Below the pieces are notes generated by a model that ran no database searches, was not told the origin of the DNA, and saw only the letters and a program-made list of their open reading frames with translations. The position numbers and the translations under genes are program-made. This document shows positions 9,616-18,089 of a stretch of DNA of 64,000 nt, in pieces. The stretch's first letter is position 1. Each line of letters opens with the position of its first letter. Location of the stretch: the NCBI RefSeq assembly GCF_001718415.1, contig NZ_CP013378.1:930001-994000 (forward strand). The letters are read 5' to 3'. The DNA comes from Burkholderia pseudomultivorans (lineage in GTDB: Bacteria > Pseudomonadota > Gammaproteobacteria > Burkholderiales > Burkholderiaceae).

Positions 9616-10056
9616 CCTGTCTCCTTTTCATTCGTCTGCTGCTGTTTTCGCGCGCCGATCGAAACGGGCGTCGATTTCACCTGGCTCGTCAATGACCGGC
9701 ATCGCCTGATAGGGACGATGTTAGGTGAGTCGAGCGCGTCGCTCAAATGCGGATTCGCGAAGCCGGCGTTGCAGTTTCGAGAACGGCCCGAGCCGCATGC
9801 ACGCTGCGGCGCACCGCAGCACGGCGCCATCCGGCGCCGGTTCGAAAAAGCGCAACGCGTCATTCGAGAAACAGCACTCGAATTCGCGCTGCCTCGTCCC
9901 TACCATTGCTCAAACAGACAGGCGACGGCCGCGGCTCCCGCGGGCTTTCACGCAATCCATGCCGCCCGATTCTTCTGCGGATAGGCACGCAGCGCGCGCA
10001 CTCGACACCGACCATGCGTCCGAACCCAATTTTCACTGTCCTGAAGGCAATTTTCG
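9616..10056. other. 440-bp divergent intergenic region
   Basis: This lies between the divergent CoA-transferase (minus) and SDR (plus). I see no gene in it. It holds ATGTTAGGT at 9718-9726, the same 9-mer found in the inverted repeat ahead of the LuxR gene at 18973-18981. Promoters for both flanking operons must be here but no strong -35/-10 pair stands out. Confidence 0.5.
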
Positions 10057-10857
10057 ATGAGCAGTCTTGAAGGGAAAGTAGCCATCGTCACCGGCGGCAC
10101 CGGTGGCATCGGCAAAGGCATCGCATTGCAGCTCGCTGCGCGTGGCGCGACGGTCGTGATCAGCGGCCGCAACGCGGCCAAGGCCGAGGCGGTGCTGGCC
10201 GAGCTGCGGCAAGCCGGCGGTCAGGCCGATTTTCTGGCCGGCGACGTGCGCTCGAAGGCCGACATGGACGCGTTGGCCGCGGAAACGGCCCGCCGCCACG
10301 GCGGCATCGACATCGTCGTCGCTAATGCCGGCGGCAACGACGACGAGGCGCGCTCCCCGCAGGTCCGCGGCGCATTCGCCGACATCGACCTGGCGCGCGT
10401 CGCGGCGCTGGTTGCCGAGAATACGGCCGCCAAGCTGTTCCCGGTCCAGGCTGCGCTGCCCCATATGCGCGCGCGCGGCGGCGGCAGCGTGATCTTCGTG
10501 ACGTCGGAAGGCGGCCGCGTCCCGACGCCGGGCCAGACCGCCGTGTCGACCTTTGCCGGCGGCCTGATTCGCGCGAGCAAGGTAATCGCGAAGGAACTGG
10601 CGCTCGACCGGATCCGCGTCAACTGCGTATGCGTGACGGTCGTGCGCGACAGCCCGTCGTGGGAAGCCGTGTTCGGCGCCGACAGCACGGTATCGGAACA
10701 CCACCGCAAACAATACGAAAAGATCGTCGCCGGCTGCCCGCTCGGTGTGGCCGCGCCGGCCGACATCGGGCAGGTCGTCGCTTTCCTGGCATCGAGCGAG
10801 TCGGCCTATCTGACCGGCGCCACGCTGAGCCCGACCGGCGGGCTGACCGTTCATTGA
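10057..10857 (+). CDS. SDR-fold protein lacking catalytic Tyr and Lys
   Basis: A 266-aa short-chain dehydrogenase fold with an intact cofactor motif TGGTGGIG (residues 12-19), NAG at 90-92 and Ser150 in FVTSEGG. The place of the usual YxxxK reads VSTFA (163-167), so both the catalytic Tyr and the Lys are missing. The IRVN strand after it is present, so the alignment is good. It may be a non-redox enzyme, a reductase using other residues, or a regulatory subunit. It begins an operon with a zinc alcohol dehydrogenase (10965) and an ALDH (12084). Confidence 0.8.
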   Translation: MSSLEGKVAIVTGGTGGIGKGIALQLAARGATVVISGRNAAKAEAVLAELRQAGGQADFLAGDVRSKADMDALAAETARRHGGIDIVVANAGGNDDEARSPQVRGAFADIDLARVAALVAENTAAKLFPVQAALPHMRARGGGSVIFVTSEGGRVPTPGQTAVSTFAGGLIRASKVIAKELALDRIRVNCVCVTVVRDSPSWEAVFGADSTVSEHHRKQYEKIVAGCPLGVAAPADIGQVVAFLASSESAYLTGATLSPTGGLTVH

Positions 10858-10964
10858 TCGTGCCGGCGCGTCGCGCCCCAACTCATCGCGCCGGTATCTT
10901 CGATGCCTCGCGCAACGGGCGAAACGCACACGTCGGTTCCAGCACCCGCATTCGGAGAACGCTC

Positions 10965-12020
10965 ATGCGCGGCATGGTTTTTCAGGGCAATTGCAAGGTC
11001 GACGTACTCGATTTCGACGATCCCGTTCCGGGATACGGAGAAGCCGTCATCGAAATGAAGGCGTCGGGCATGTGCGGCACCGACCTTCACTACTACCGCC
11101 ACGGGATGGCCGAGTCGTTGAGCATGCTCGGCATGCGCGACCGGATGGAATCCGATCTCGTGATCGGCGGACACGAACCTTGCGGGGTGGTCGCTGCGCT
11201 CGGGCCCGGCGTCGATCCGGCGATGTTCCGGCCCGGCGACCGCGTGATGGTCTTTCACTACGCAGGCTGCAGTTGCTGCGATCACTGCCGCACCGGCTGG
11301 ACCCAGCTGTGCGATCACGGCGCGCGCATCTACGGCGTGCTGAGTCACGGCGGCCACGCGAGCTACATGAAGGTGCCGGTGTCGTCGCTGGTCCATCTGC
11401 CGCAGGAAGTGTCGTTCAAGGGCGGTGCGGCCATTGCGTGCGGCACCGGCACCGCATACGGCGCGCTGTTGCGCCTGGATATCAGCGCGCGCGACACGCT
11501 TGCCGTCTACGGCCTGGGCCCGGTCGGTCTGTCCACCGCGCAACTCGCCGCCGCGATGGGTATCGAGGTGTTCGGCATCGACATCAATCCGGTTCGCGTC
11601 GAACGCGCGAAAGCCTTCGGCGTCGCGCACGGCATCGACGCCAGCCAGGTCGATCCGGTCGCCGAGATCCACAAGCTGACCGGTGGAACAGGCGTGTCCT
11701 GCGCAGTCGAATGCGCCGGCGGAGAGTTGCCGCGCGCGCAGGCCATACGCAGCACGAAAGTATGGGGACGTGTGGCGCTCGTCGCAGTCGGCGGCAATCT
11801 GACCGTGGATGCGATGAAGGACCTGATCGGCAAGCAACGGACGCTGATCGGCTCCTTTACCTTCTCCGAAGTCGGCATGACGGACTGCGCGCGTTTCATC
11901 GCCGACCACGGCGTCGAGGTAGACCAGCTCTTTACCGACGAGTGGCGGCTCGAACAAGCCGGTGAGGCCTATGCGCACTTCAATCAGCAAACGAGTGGCA
12001 AAGGCGTCATCGTATTTTGA
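10965..12020 (+). CDS. Zinc-dependent alcohol dehydrogenase
   Basis: A 351-aa medium-chain dehydrogenase. Catalytic zinc ligands are Cys37, His70 and Glu71 (GGHEP). The structural-zinc cysteines lie in the CSCCDHC region at about 102-108 with Cys116, and the Rossmann motif GLGPVG follows. The ATG at 10965 is chosen because the protein then begins at the family N-terminus with GGAG about 8 nt upstream; upstream readings lack similarity. It oxidises an alcohol for the ALDH that follows 63 bp later. A close paralogue, MKASGMCG motif included, is at 43122 on the other strand. Confidence 0.9.
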   Translation: MRGMVFQGNCKVDVLDFDDPVPGYGEAVIEMKASGMCGTDLHYYRHGMAESLSMLGMRDRMESDLVIGGHEPCGVVAALGPGVDPAMFRPGDRVMVFHYAGCSCCDHCRTGWTQLCDHGARIYGVLSHGGHASYMKVPVSSLVHLPQEVSFKGGAAIACGTGTAYGALLRLDISARDTLAVYGLGPVGLSTAQLAAAMGIEVFGIDINPVRVERAKAFGVAHGIDASQVDPVAEIHKLTGGTGVSCAVECAGGELPRAQAIRSTKVWGRVALVAVGGNLTVDAMKDLIGKQRTLIGSFTFSEVGMTDCARFIADHGVEVDQLFTDEWRLEQAGEAYAHFNQQTSGKGVIVF

Positions 12021-12041
12021 CGGCACGCGCCGCGTGCCGTC
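12019..12041. terminator. 10-bp hairpin over the ADH stop codon
   Basis: GACGGCACGC-GCC-GCGTGCCGTC is a perfect 10-bp stem with a 3-nt loop that begins inside the TGA stop of the alcohol dehydrogenase. No T-tract follows, so it may stabilise or process mRNA within the operon rather than end it. Confidence 0.45.
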
Positions 12042-12083
12042 CGTAATCGGAACCTACCGTCAGTGACGGCCATGGAGAAGCAG

Positions 12084-13544
12084 ATGACCAAGAGAACGAT
12101 CGACCTCAAGCATCCTCGAGCGTTCTATATCGGCGGGCAATGGGTGGAACCGTCCACCGCCGAAACGTTCGATGTGCTCGACTGTTCGACGGAAGAAGTC
12201 GTGGCGACCGTCGCGAAAGCCGCGTCCGCGGACATGCAGCGCGCCATCGCGGCAGCGCGCGACGCGTTCGACAATGGCCCGTGGCCGCGGATGACGCCGC
12301 AGGAGCGCGCGGTCTATCTCGGCAAGTTCGCGGAACGTCTCGAAGCGCTGAACGACGCGTTCGCACGCATCTGGTCGATCGAGACCGGAATCGTCTATAA
12401 GGTCGCGCAACCGCGTATCGGGCTGTTCATCAGCGGCGCATTCCGCCAGTACGCGGAGATGGCATCGACCTTTCCGTTCATCGAGGAGCACCGGTCGGTG
12501 ACCGGCAACCTCGGCTATCGCGTCTACGAGCCGGTCGGCGTCGTCGGCGAAATCATTCCGTGGAACGGCCCGGCCGGGTTGATGGCGTACAAGACCGCCC
12601 CTGCGCTGCTCGCCGGCTGCACGCTGGTGATCAAGTCGTCGCCCGAAGCGCCCTGCTCTGCTTACCTGTTCGCCGAGATATGCGAAGAAATCGGTTTGCC
12701 GCCCGGCGTGGTCAATGTCGTGACGGCCGATCGCGACGTGTCCGAGGAACTGGTCCGCCACCCCGGCGTCGACAAGATCACATTCACGGGATCCACCTCT
12801 GCGGGCCGCCGGATTGCTTCGATCGCCGGCGACCGGATCGCGCGCGTCACGCTCGAGCTCGGCGGAAAATCGCCCGCCGTCGTGCTTGACGACTATGACA
12901 TCGAGACTGCGGCAAACGTGCTCGGCACCTCCTATTTCGGCTACAACACCGGGCAGATCTGCCACAGTCTAACGCGCGTGATCGTCCCGCGTGCGAAGCA
13001 CGACACGATGGTCGAGGCGCTGTCGAACATCGCCGCACGGATCGTGGTCGGCGATCCGTTCGCGCCGGACACGACCTCCGGCCCGCTCGCGAGCGCCCGC
13101 CAGCGTGAGACCGTCGAGCGCTACGTCGCGAAGGGCATCGCCGAAGGGGCCACGCTTGCCGCCGGCGGCAAGCGGCCGGCCGCGCTGCCGCGCGGCTTCT
13201 TCTTCGAGCCGACGGTGTTCGGCAATGTCGACAATCGCTCGACCATCGCGCAGGAAGAGATCTTCGGGCCGGTGTTGAGCGTCATTCCGGCCGACGACGA
13301 GGCGAGCGCGATCCGGATCGCGAACGACACACCGTTCGGCCTGAATGCCGCGGTCTTCACGAACGACAGTGACCGCGCGCTGCACGCGGCGCGGCAGATC
13401 CGTTCGGGCACGGTCAGCCATAATGGACCGCGCACCGATTTCTCGATCGGCTTCGGCGGCTTCAAGCAGTCTGGCATTGGCCGCGAAGGCGGCGTCGAAG
13501 GCTTGACCGCGTTCATGGAATCGAAAACCATCGTCATGGCTTGA
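12084..13544 (+). CDS. Aldehyde dehydrogenase (CHSL subgroup)
   Basis: A 486-aa NAD(P)-dependent ALDH with Asn161 (PWNGP), Glu258 (ELGGKSP) and nucleophile Cys293 in GQICHSLTR. The residues after the Cys (HSL) differ from the common SAG. The ATG at 12084 has GGAG 6 nt upstream; GTG 12063 and ATG 12072 are alternatives. It forms the third gene of the SDR-ADH-ALDH operon. The ALDH at 50064 shares the same residue numbering through all catalytic sites, so the two are recent paralogues probably acting on similar aldehydes. Confidence 0.9.
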   Translation: MTKRTIDLKHPRAFYIGGQWVEPSTAETFDVLDCSTEEVVATVAKAASADMQRAIAAARDAFDNGPWPRMTPQERAVYLGKFAERLEALNDAFARIWSIETGIVYKVAQPRIGLFISGAFRQYAEMASTFPFIEEHRSVTGNLGYRVYEPVGVVGEIIPWNGPAGLMAYKTAPALLAGCTLVIKSSPEAPCSAYLFAEICEEIGLPPGVVNVVTADRDVSEELVRHPGVDKITFTGSTSAGRRIASIAGDRIARVTLELGGKSPAVVLDDYDIETAANVLGTSYFGYNTGQICHSLTRVIVPRAKHDTMVEALSNIAARIVVGDPFAPDTTSGPLASARQRETVERYVAKGIAEGATLAAGGKRPAALPRGFFFEPTVFGNVDNRSTIAQEEIFGPVLSVIPADDEASAIRIANDTPFGLNAAVFTNDSDRALHAARQIRSGTVSHNGPRTDFSIGFGGFKQSGIGREGGVEGLTAFMESKTIVMA

Positions 13545-13593
13545 GCGCGGACGATGCATCGGCGCCGGCGATGCACGGACTCCCCGTCCGCGC
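13545..13593. terminator. Nested hairpins between convergent genes
   Basis: An outer stem GCGCGGAC/GTCCGCGC (13545-13552 with 13586-13593) encloses an inner stem TGCATCG/CGATGCA. It begins right after the ALDH stop and lies between the convergent ALDH and racemase genes. It is a candidate bidirectional terminator without a T-tract. Confidence 0.5.
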
Positions 13594-13632
13594 ATCGCTT
13601 TGGCGCAACCCTTACGAATCGCCGCGCCGGCT

Positions 13633-14463
13633 TCAAGCGACGAGCTTCTTCCCCATTGCCTGAAGTTCTTCGAGGATATGAGCGGGCGTCGTCCGATACG
13701 CGCCGGTCACGGCCTCCGACTTGGTCAGGCCGAGGCTTCTGCGCAGGTCGACCATCGCTTCGGCCAGTTTCACCATCGCCGCCGGCCCCATGATCACCGG
13801 CACGCCCGTATCGCGCACCTCGCGATAGCCGGCCAGCCCCAGCAACGCGCCGCCGGGGTTGCAGCCGCACAGCACGGTATCGGCGCCGTCGCGCACGCAG
13901 GCCTGGGCGGCCTCGTCGAACATCTCGATCCAGCGCTCGGGCCGCCCCTTCGCCGCGTCGACGATCGCCAGCCAGCACGACGGGTCGAGCGCGCGCACCG
14001 GCCGGTCCCGAATCGCGCGATCCGCCCAGCCGTGCTGACGGATATGCGCTTCGAACGGCTCGACGAACGACGGCGCGATCGTCACCCAGGCGAAGCGCTT
14101 GCCGACCAGCTGCGCCATCAGCATCGTCGATTCCGCGCCGCCGAGTACCGGCATCCGGACCGTCTGCCGACATTCCTGCGAATACGCGTCGATGATGCAG
14201 ACGCCGGCCAGCGCCGCATCGAATCCTTCGCGCTCGGCCTCGACGACGCGGTTGACGACCTGCACCTTCGTGACCGCGCGCGGGTAGATCAGATTATTCG
14301 CAAACGAACGCGGCGCTTCCTCCATGTAGCGCAGCGTGATCTCGGTATCGGGCCTCGCAACCTGATGCGCGAACTTCAGCATCGCCGCATAGGTTTCGGT
14401 CACCCCCTCGAAGTCCGCATCGTTCGAGCGGTTTTCGGCCTGCCACAGAATTCTCGTTCCCAT
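13633..14463 (-). CDS. Asp/Glu/hydantoin racemase family protein
   Basis: A 276-aa protein of the Asp/Glu racemase superfamily, which uses two cysteines as acid/base pair for racemisation or isomerisation. Cys89 (AGVCIIDAY) and Cys199/Cys201 (TVLCGCNPGG) fall at the two expected places. The ATG at 14463 is chosen on a strong AAGGAGGAG ribosome site. It is the last gene of the minus-strand Rieske operon, 46 bp after the oxygenase. With hydantoinase A/B genes 5 kb away, a hydantoin-racemase-like role is attractive, but maleate-isomerase-like or decarboxylase activity is also possible in this superfamily. Confidence 0.75.
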   Translation of the reverse strand: MGTRILWQAENRSNDADFEGVTETYAAMLKFAHQVARPDTEITLRYMEEAPRSFANNLIYPRAVTKVQVVNRVVEAEREGFDAALAGVCIIDAYSQECRQTVRMPVLGGAESTMLMAQLVGKRFAWVTIAPSFVEPFEAHIRQHGWADRAIRDRPVRALDPSCWLAIVDAAKGRPERWIEMFDEAAQACVRDGADTVLCGCNPGGALLGLAGYREVRDTGVPVIMGPAAMVKLAEAMVDLRRSLGLTKSEAVTGAYRTTPAHILEELQAMGKKLVA

Positions 14464-14509
14464 CGTTCTCCTCCTTTTCACCGCACTGGATAGCTGAAAT
14501 CGGGCCGAC

Positions 14510-15754
14510 CTACGCGAGCGCATCCTTCATCGTCACGGCGTTCGACCATTTGACGACCTGTTCGAGCGAATGCCGGCACAGCACCTCGCTCTCGTTGAAA
14601 TGAACGAAGGGCTTCGCGCCCGATGCCATCCCGACCTGCATGCTCTCGATGTTGCCGAGATCCTCGAGCATCGAATCGGTGATCTGCGACGTGAAGTGCT
14701 CGAGCTGCAGCCGATCGCGCACGGTCGCGGCCTTCTTGTAATAGAAGCGTGCTTCCCAGACGGTCGTCGATGCCGAGGTCGGCCAGAATTCGTGCGTCCA
14801 GAACTGGTTCGCGGAAATCTGCAGATGCCAGTTCGGAAAGAACCAGTTGACGTCGCTCGCCCAGTTCGCGTCCTTCGTCGGATTCACGTGCTTGTGCTCG
14901 ACGACCGAATTGGTCTGCCCGGCCTTGCGCGTGCCCGTCACCGAGTGGTCGGCCGAGAACAGCCATTTCCCGACCTTCGAATCGGCGAACGGCTGCGCGA
15001 GCGGGTTCAGCCACCACGACATCGAGCGGTGCGGGCCGTGAAGCCGCACGCTGATCGGGCGCCCGAACGGACTGGCCGGCCCGGTGTAGAACGGCGCCAG
15101 TGTCCGGGGATGAATCGACGCGACGTGATAGGCCTCGCTGAAGTTTTCGGCGACGGCCTTCCAGTTCGCCTTGAACTCGCCGCGCAGCACGATCGGATGA
15201 TCGGGATTCTGGTATTCGATACCGGCCAGCGCGTCGGCCACCGGCCCGAGGAATTCCCGCAGCGTGACTTCCGGCTCCGGCGCCACGTTGATGAAGATCC
15301 AACCCTCCCAGATCTCCAGCGCGACTGGTGTCAGCCCGCATTTTTTCCGGTCGAGGCCGAAGAAGCCGGCTTCGTCGGGAACGTTCGCGAGCGCGCCGGC
15401 GTTGTCGTAGCTCCAGCTGTGATAGCGGCAGACGAAACGCTTCGCGTTGCCTGACGCGCGATATTCGACGATGTTCGCGCGATGCGCGCAGACATTGTGG
15501 AACGCACGGACTTTGCCGTCCGCCGCGCGCGCGACGATGATCGACGCATCGACGACCGCGAGGTCCTTCACGAAGAAATCACCGGGATTCGGAATGCGTT
15601 CGACACGCCCGACCATGAGCCATGCGCGTCGGAAAATCTGCTTGCGTTCGAGCTCGAACTGCGCCGCGTCGGTATAGAGCGAGGTAGGCATCGCGTCGGT
15701 GCCGAGGCCGACGGCACGCGTCAGGCCCGGATTGAAATCGGTCGGATGATTCAT
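14510..15754 (-). CDS. Rieske non-heme iron oxygenase, alpha subunit
   Basis: A 414-aa oxygenase component that hydroxylates or demethylates its substrate with O2 and electrons from a separate reductase. The Rieske cluster ligands are Cys89, His91, Cys109 and His112. The mononuclear iron ligands are His210, His215 and Asp365 (EDLGNIES). The bridging position, usually Asp, is Glu207 (SEAYH). The start ATG 15754 gives the family N-terminus; the long upstream reading frame does not match. No ferredoxin or reductase gene is present in the window, so electron supply must come from elsewhere. It lies in an operon with NTF2-like, 120-aa and racemase-like genes. Confidence 0.9.
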   Translation of the reverse strand: MNHPTDFNPGLTRAVGLGTDAMPTSLYTDAAQFELERKQIFRRAWLMVGRVERIPNPGDFFVKDLAVVDASIIVARAADGKVRAFHNVCAHRANIVEYRASGNAKRFVCRYHSWSYDNAGALANVPDEAGFFGLDRKKCGLTPVALEIWEGWIFINVAPEPEVTLREFLGPVADALAGIEYQNPDHPIVLRGEFKANWKAVAENFSEAYHVASIHPRTLAPFYTGPASPFGRPISVRLHGPHRSMSWWLNPLAQPFADSKVGKWLFSADHSVTGTRKAGQTNSVVEHKHVNPTKDANWASDVNWFFPNWHLQISANQFWTHEFWPTSASTTVWEARFYYKKAATVRDRLQLEHFTSQITDSMLEDLGNIESMQVGMASGAKPFVHFNESEVLCRHSLEQVVKWSNAVTMKDALA

Positions 15755-15810
15755 GCTGACTCCTGCTGATGAATGAAGGCCGTCCACTGCGACGGACGAT
15801 CGGTCGCTTC

Positions 15811-16173
15811 TCAACCGTGCGGCTGAAAGCCGGTTACGATCCGCAGCGCATGCTCGGCCGGCGCGTGGCGAATACTCGGCGCCTCGTGCATTTCGACGGC
15901 GACCGACGCGTGGCACAGCGACAGCAGCAGGCGAAACAGGTTGTTCGCCGGTGCCGGCATGTCGTCGAGCGGGAACTGCTCGAGATAGCGTGTCGCCTCT
16001 TCCGCGCGCGAGAACATCGCGTCGTAGAAGCGGACGATCTCGGCGTAAGGCATCGCCGCGCGCCGAATCCATCGCTCGTGCGAGGTGGGCGCGTTCCAGT
16101 CCGCGAGGAACGGGGCGAGTTCCTCGAAGCCTTGCGGCAAGCATTGCGATTCATCGAGTGCATGTTCGGTCAT
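15811..16173 (-). CDS. Conserved-looking small protein of unknown function (120 aa)
   Basis: A 120-aa soluble, acidic protein with no signal peptide, membrane segment or recognised motif. It looks largely helical, with a hydrophobic helix ANNLFRLLLSLCHASVAVEM near residues 76-95. A GAAGGAGA ribosome site precedes the ATG and it sits 56 bp upstream of the Rieske oxygenase, so it is a real gene. It might be a small partner, chaperone or second subunit of the oxygenase; I do not recognise its family. Confidence 0.7.
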   Translation of the reverse strand: MTEHALDESQCLPQGFEELAPFLADWNAPTSHERWIRRAAMPYAEIVRFYDAMFSRAEEATRYLEQFPLDDMPAPANNLFRLLLSLCHASVAVEMHEAPSIRHAPAEHALRIVTGFQPHG

Positions 16174-16285
16174 TCGGTGTCTCCTTCTTCATTTTGATAA
16201 CTGCATCGGTATCCGAATCATTAGGTTTGTTGCTAGTCGCGAGGCGGTTCGTCACGACCGCCCGCTTCTCCGGCGGATTACACCC

Positions 16286-16741
16286 TCACCCGCCGATGTT
16301 TTCCTTGAAGACAGGGCTGACCGTGCCGAAGCTGGAGAATTTCAGATACGTCGTCTTCCATGCGCCGGCGATCCTCGCGAACCTGAAGGCATAGGTTCCC
16401 GAAAGCAGCTGCAGCACGCCGTCGTCGGTCTGCCGGTAATAGATCACGTCGGTAGCCGCCGTCGCGCGATCGCCATCGATCTCGATCAGCGGATTGGTGA
16501 TGTGATGGTGGCACTTCGGCACCTCGCGCCAGACCTTGTGGACGAGCTGCCGGATCCCGTCGATGCCGGCCGTCTGTCCGCGCGGCAGCTCGTAGATGCC
16601 GTCGTCGGCCCAGATGCTCATGAACAGCGCCTCGTCGTGCTTGTCGATGCCGTGACAGTACTTCGACATCAGCGTGCGGATCGCGTCGGTATCGACGAGT
16701 CGCCGCAGTGCGGCGTCGAGGCTGGAATCGCTGGAGGTCAT
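16286..16741 (-). CDS. NTF2-like (SnoaL-type) protein, possible oxygenase beta subunit
   Basis: A 151-aa protein with the NTF2/SnoaL-like pattern: an N-terminal helix with IRTLMSKYCHGIDKHD, then DGIYELP, HHHITNPLIEIDGDRA and a C-terminal strand WKTTYLKF. Such folds serve as small isomerases/dehydratases or as beta subunits of ring-hydroxylating oxygenases. Its place in the operon, two genes ahead of the Rieske alpha subunit, favours the latter, but standard beta subunits are a little longer. GGGAG precedes the ATG. Confidence 0.75.
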   Translation of the reverse strand: MTSSDSSLDAALRRLVDTDAIRTLMSKYCHGIDKHDEALFMSIWADDGIYELPRGQTAGIDGIRQLVHKVWREVPKCHHHITNPLIEIDGDRATAATDVIYYRQTDDGVLQLLSGTYAFRFARIAGAWKTTYLKFSSFGTVSPVFKENIGG

Positions 16742-16807
16742 GCCGGTTGTCTCCCGTTATAGGTTGATGCGTGCCCGGACAGAAGCAGCGTGGCGAAGCG
16801 CGGCGAT

Positions 16808-17800
16808 CTAGATCGGACACAGCGTCATGTTATTTTTGCCCGGCCGCTCGGACCTATCGCCGCCGTGCGCTTCTGTTTCGAGATCGTACGGATCTGCCGC
16901 GCGCGCCTGACGGCGATACTGCGTCGGCGAGCAGCACATGGTTCGCTTGAAGGCCGTGCAAAATGCGCTTTCCGATTCGTAGCCGAGCGAGAAAGCGATC
17001 GATGCGATGGTCTCGTGCCCGGCGCGCAGCCGGTCGGCCGCGATCAGCATGCGCCAGCGCGTCAGGTAGTGGATCGTGGTCGCGCCGACGAGGCGCTTGA
17101 AACGCTGCGCGAAGACGGTTCGGGACAGCCCGGCGATGCGCGCCAGTTCGTCGAGCGTCCAGTGGCGCGCGGGCTCCGCATGGATCGCGCTGATGGCCGC
17201 GCCGATCCGCGGGTCGGACAGTGCCATGAACCAGCCGGCGGGCGTGGCCGCCAGATGAAGGCGCAGCACCTGCACGAGCATCAGGTGCAGCAGATGGTTC
17301 GACACCAGCGCGCCGCCCGGCTGCGGGTCGCGCAGCTCGGCGGTCAGTTGGTCGAGCGACCAGCGCAGCACCTCTGCCTGGCTCGACGCGCGCGGCACGC
17401 TGACGAGCGGCGGCAGCGCATCGAACGGCAGTGCGGCATGGTCGCCCGAGAATGCGAAGAAGCCGCTGATCAGCAGCACGTCACCGCCGCCGCCGTGCAC
17501 CGCGATGCCGTCGCGCGCGACCGCATCCATGATCGCCGTCGAATCCTGCGGCTCGAGCGCGAGGTCGGTCGACAACACGATGCCGCGCCGGCTGTTCAGC
17601 AGGAAGCAATCGCCCTTCTCGAAGCGGACCGGCTGCGCCACGCCTTCGATCACGGCCCAGCATGCGCCGTGCAGTACGGCGGCGAACTTGATTCCCTCAT
17701 ATTCGGGAAACGCGAACGACCACTCGCCCGCCGCGTCGAGTCCCGCATAGAACTGGCTGTGCGGTTTGAGCCGCGCAAGCACATCCGAGAGCGAGTCCAT
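16808..17800 (-). CDS. AraC family transcriptional regulator
   Basis: A 330-aa regulator with an N-terminal cupin-like effector domain (AraC_binding/Cupin_6 type, residues about 1-200) and a C-terminal double helix-turn-helix (about 215-315), including LDELARIAGLSRTVFAQRFK and IASIAFSLGYESESAFCTAFKR. The ATG at 17800 gives the cupin N-terminus; the longer frame upstream is not family-like. It is the first gene of the Rieske operon, 66 bp ahead of the NTF2-like gene, and probably controls that operon. A GTACGGAAC element lies 237 bp upstream. Confidence 0.88.
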   Translation of the reverse strand: MDSLSDVLARLKPHSQFYAGLDAAGEWSFAFPEYEGIKFAAVLHGACWAVIEGVAQPVRFEKGDCFLLNSRRGIVLSTDLALEPQDSTAIMDAVARDGIAVHGGGGDVLLISGFFAFSGDHAALPFDALPPLVSVPRASSQAEVLRWSLDQLTAELRDPQPGGALVSNHLLHLMLVQVLRLHLAATPAGWFMALSDPRIGAAISAIHAEPARHWTLDELARIAGLSRTVFAQRFKRLVGATTIHYLTRWRMLIAADRLRAGHETIASIAFSLGYESESAFCTAFKRTMCCSPTQYRRQARAADPYDLETEAHGGDRSERPGKNNMTLCPI

Positions 17801-18015
17801 AGGCCATCCATCCGTGAACGATGCCCGGCGCACCGTCCATCGGACCACGGCGGACCCGCATCGTCTGTCTCCTGGCCGCACGGCCGGTCCTGGCCGCCGC
17901 GACGCTGAATATGTTCTGGTGTCCGGCGGCGGGCGCGGCGCGACGTCTAAGCCGGCAACGGCGTCGCGCACGGCCGGACGCGATCTGAGCCAGCCTCGTT
18001 CCAGCGCGAACGCAA

Positions 18016-18045
18016 GTCAATTCGTGCGGCGAATTCGTTCCGTAC
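18016..18045 (-). promoter_or_regulatory. GTACGGAAC-N16-TTGAC element (copy b)
   Basis: On the minus strand GTACGGAAC (18045-18037) is followed 16 nt later by TTGAC (18020-18016). It points toward the AraC-Rieske operon, whose first codon is at 17800. The layout suggests an activator site just upstream of a -35 box. No good -10 is visible at 17-18 nt. Confidence 0.6.
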
Positions 18046-18089
18046 TGTGGATGCCGTGCGCGAACCGTGAAAGGCCGAAACGCGCGCCT

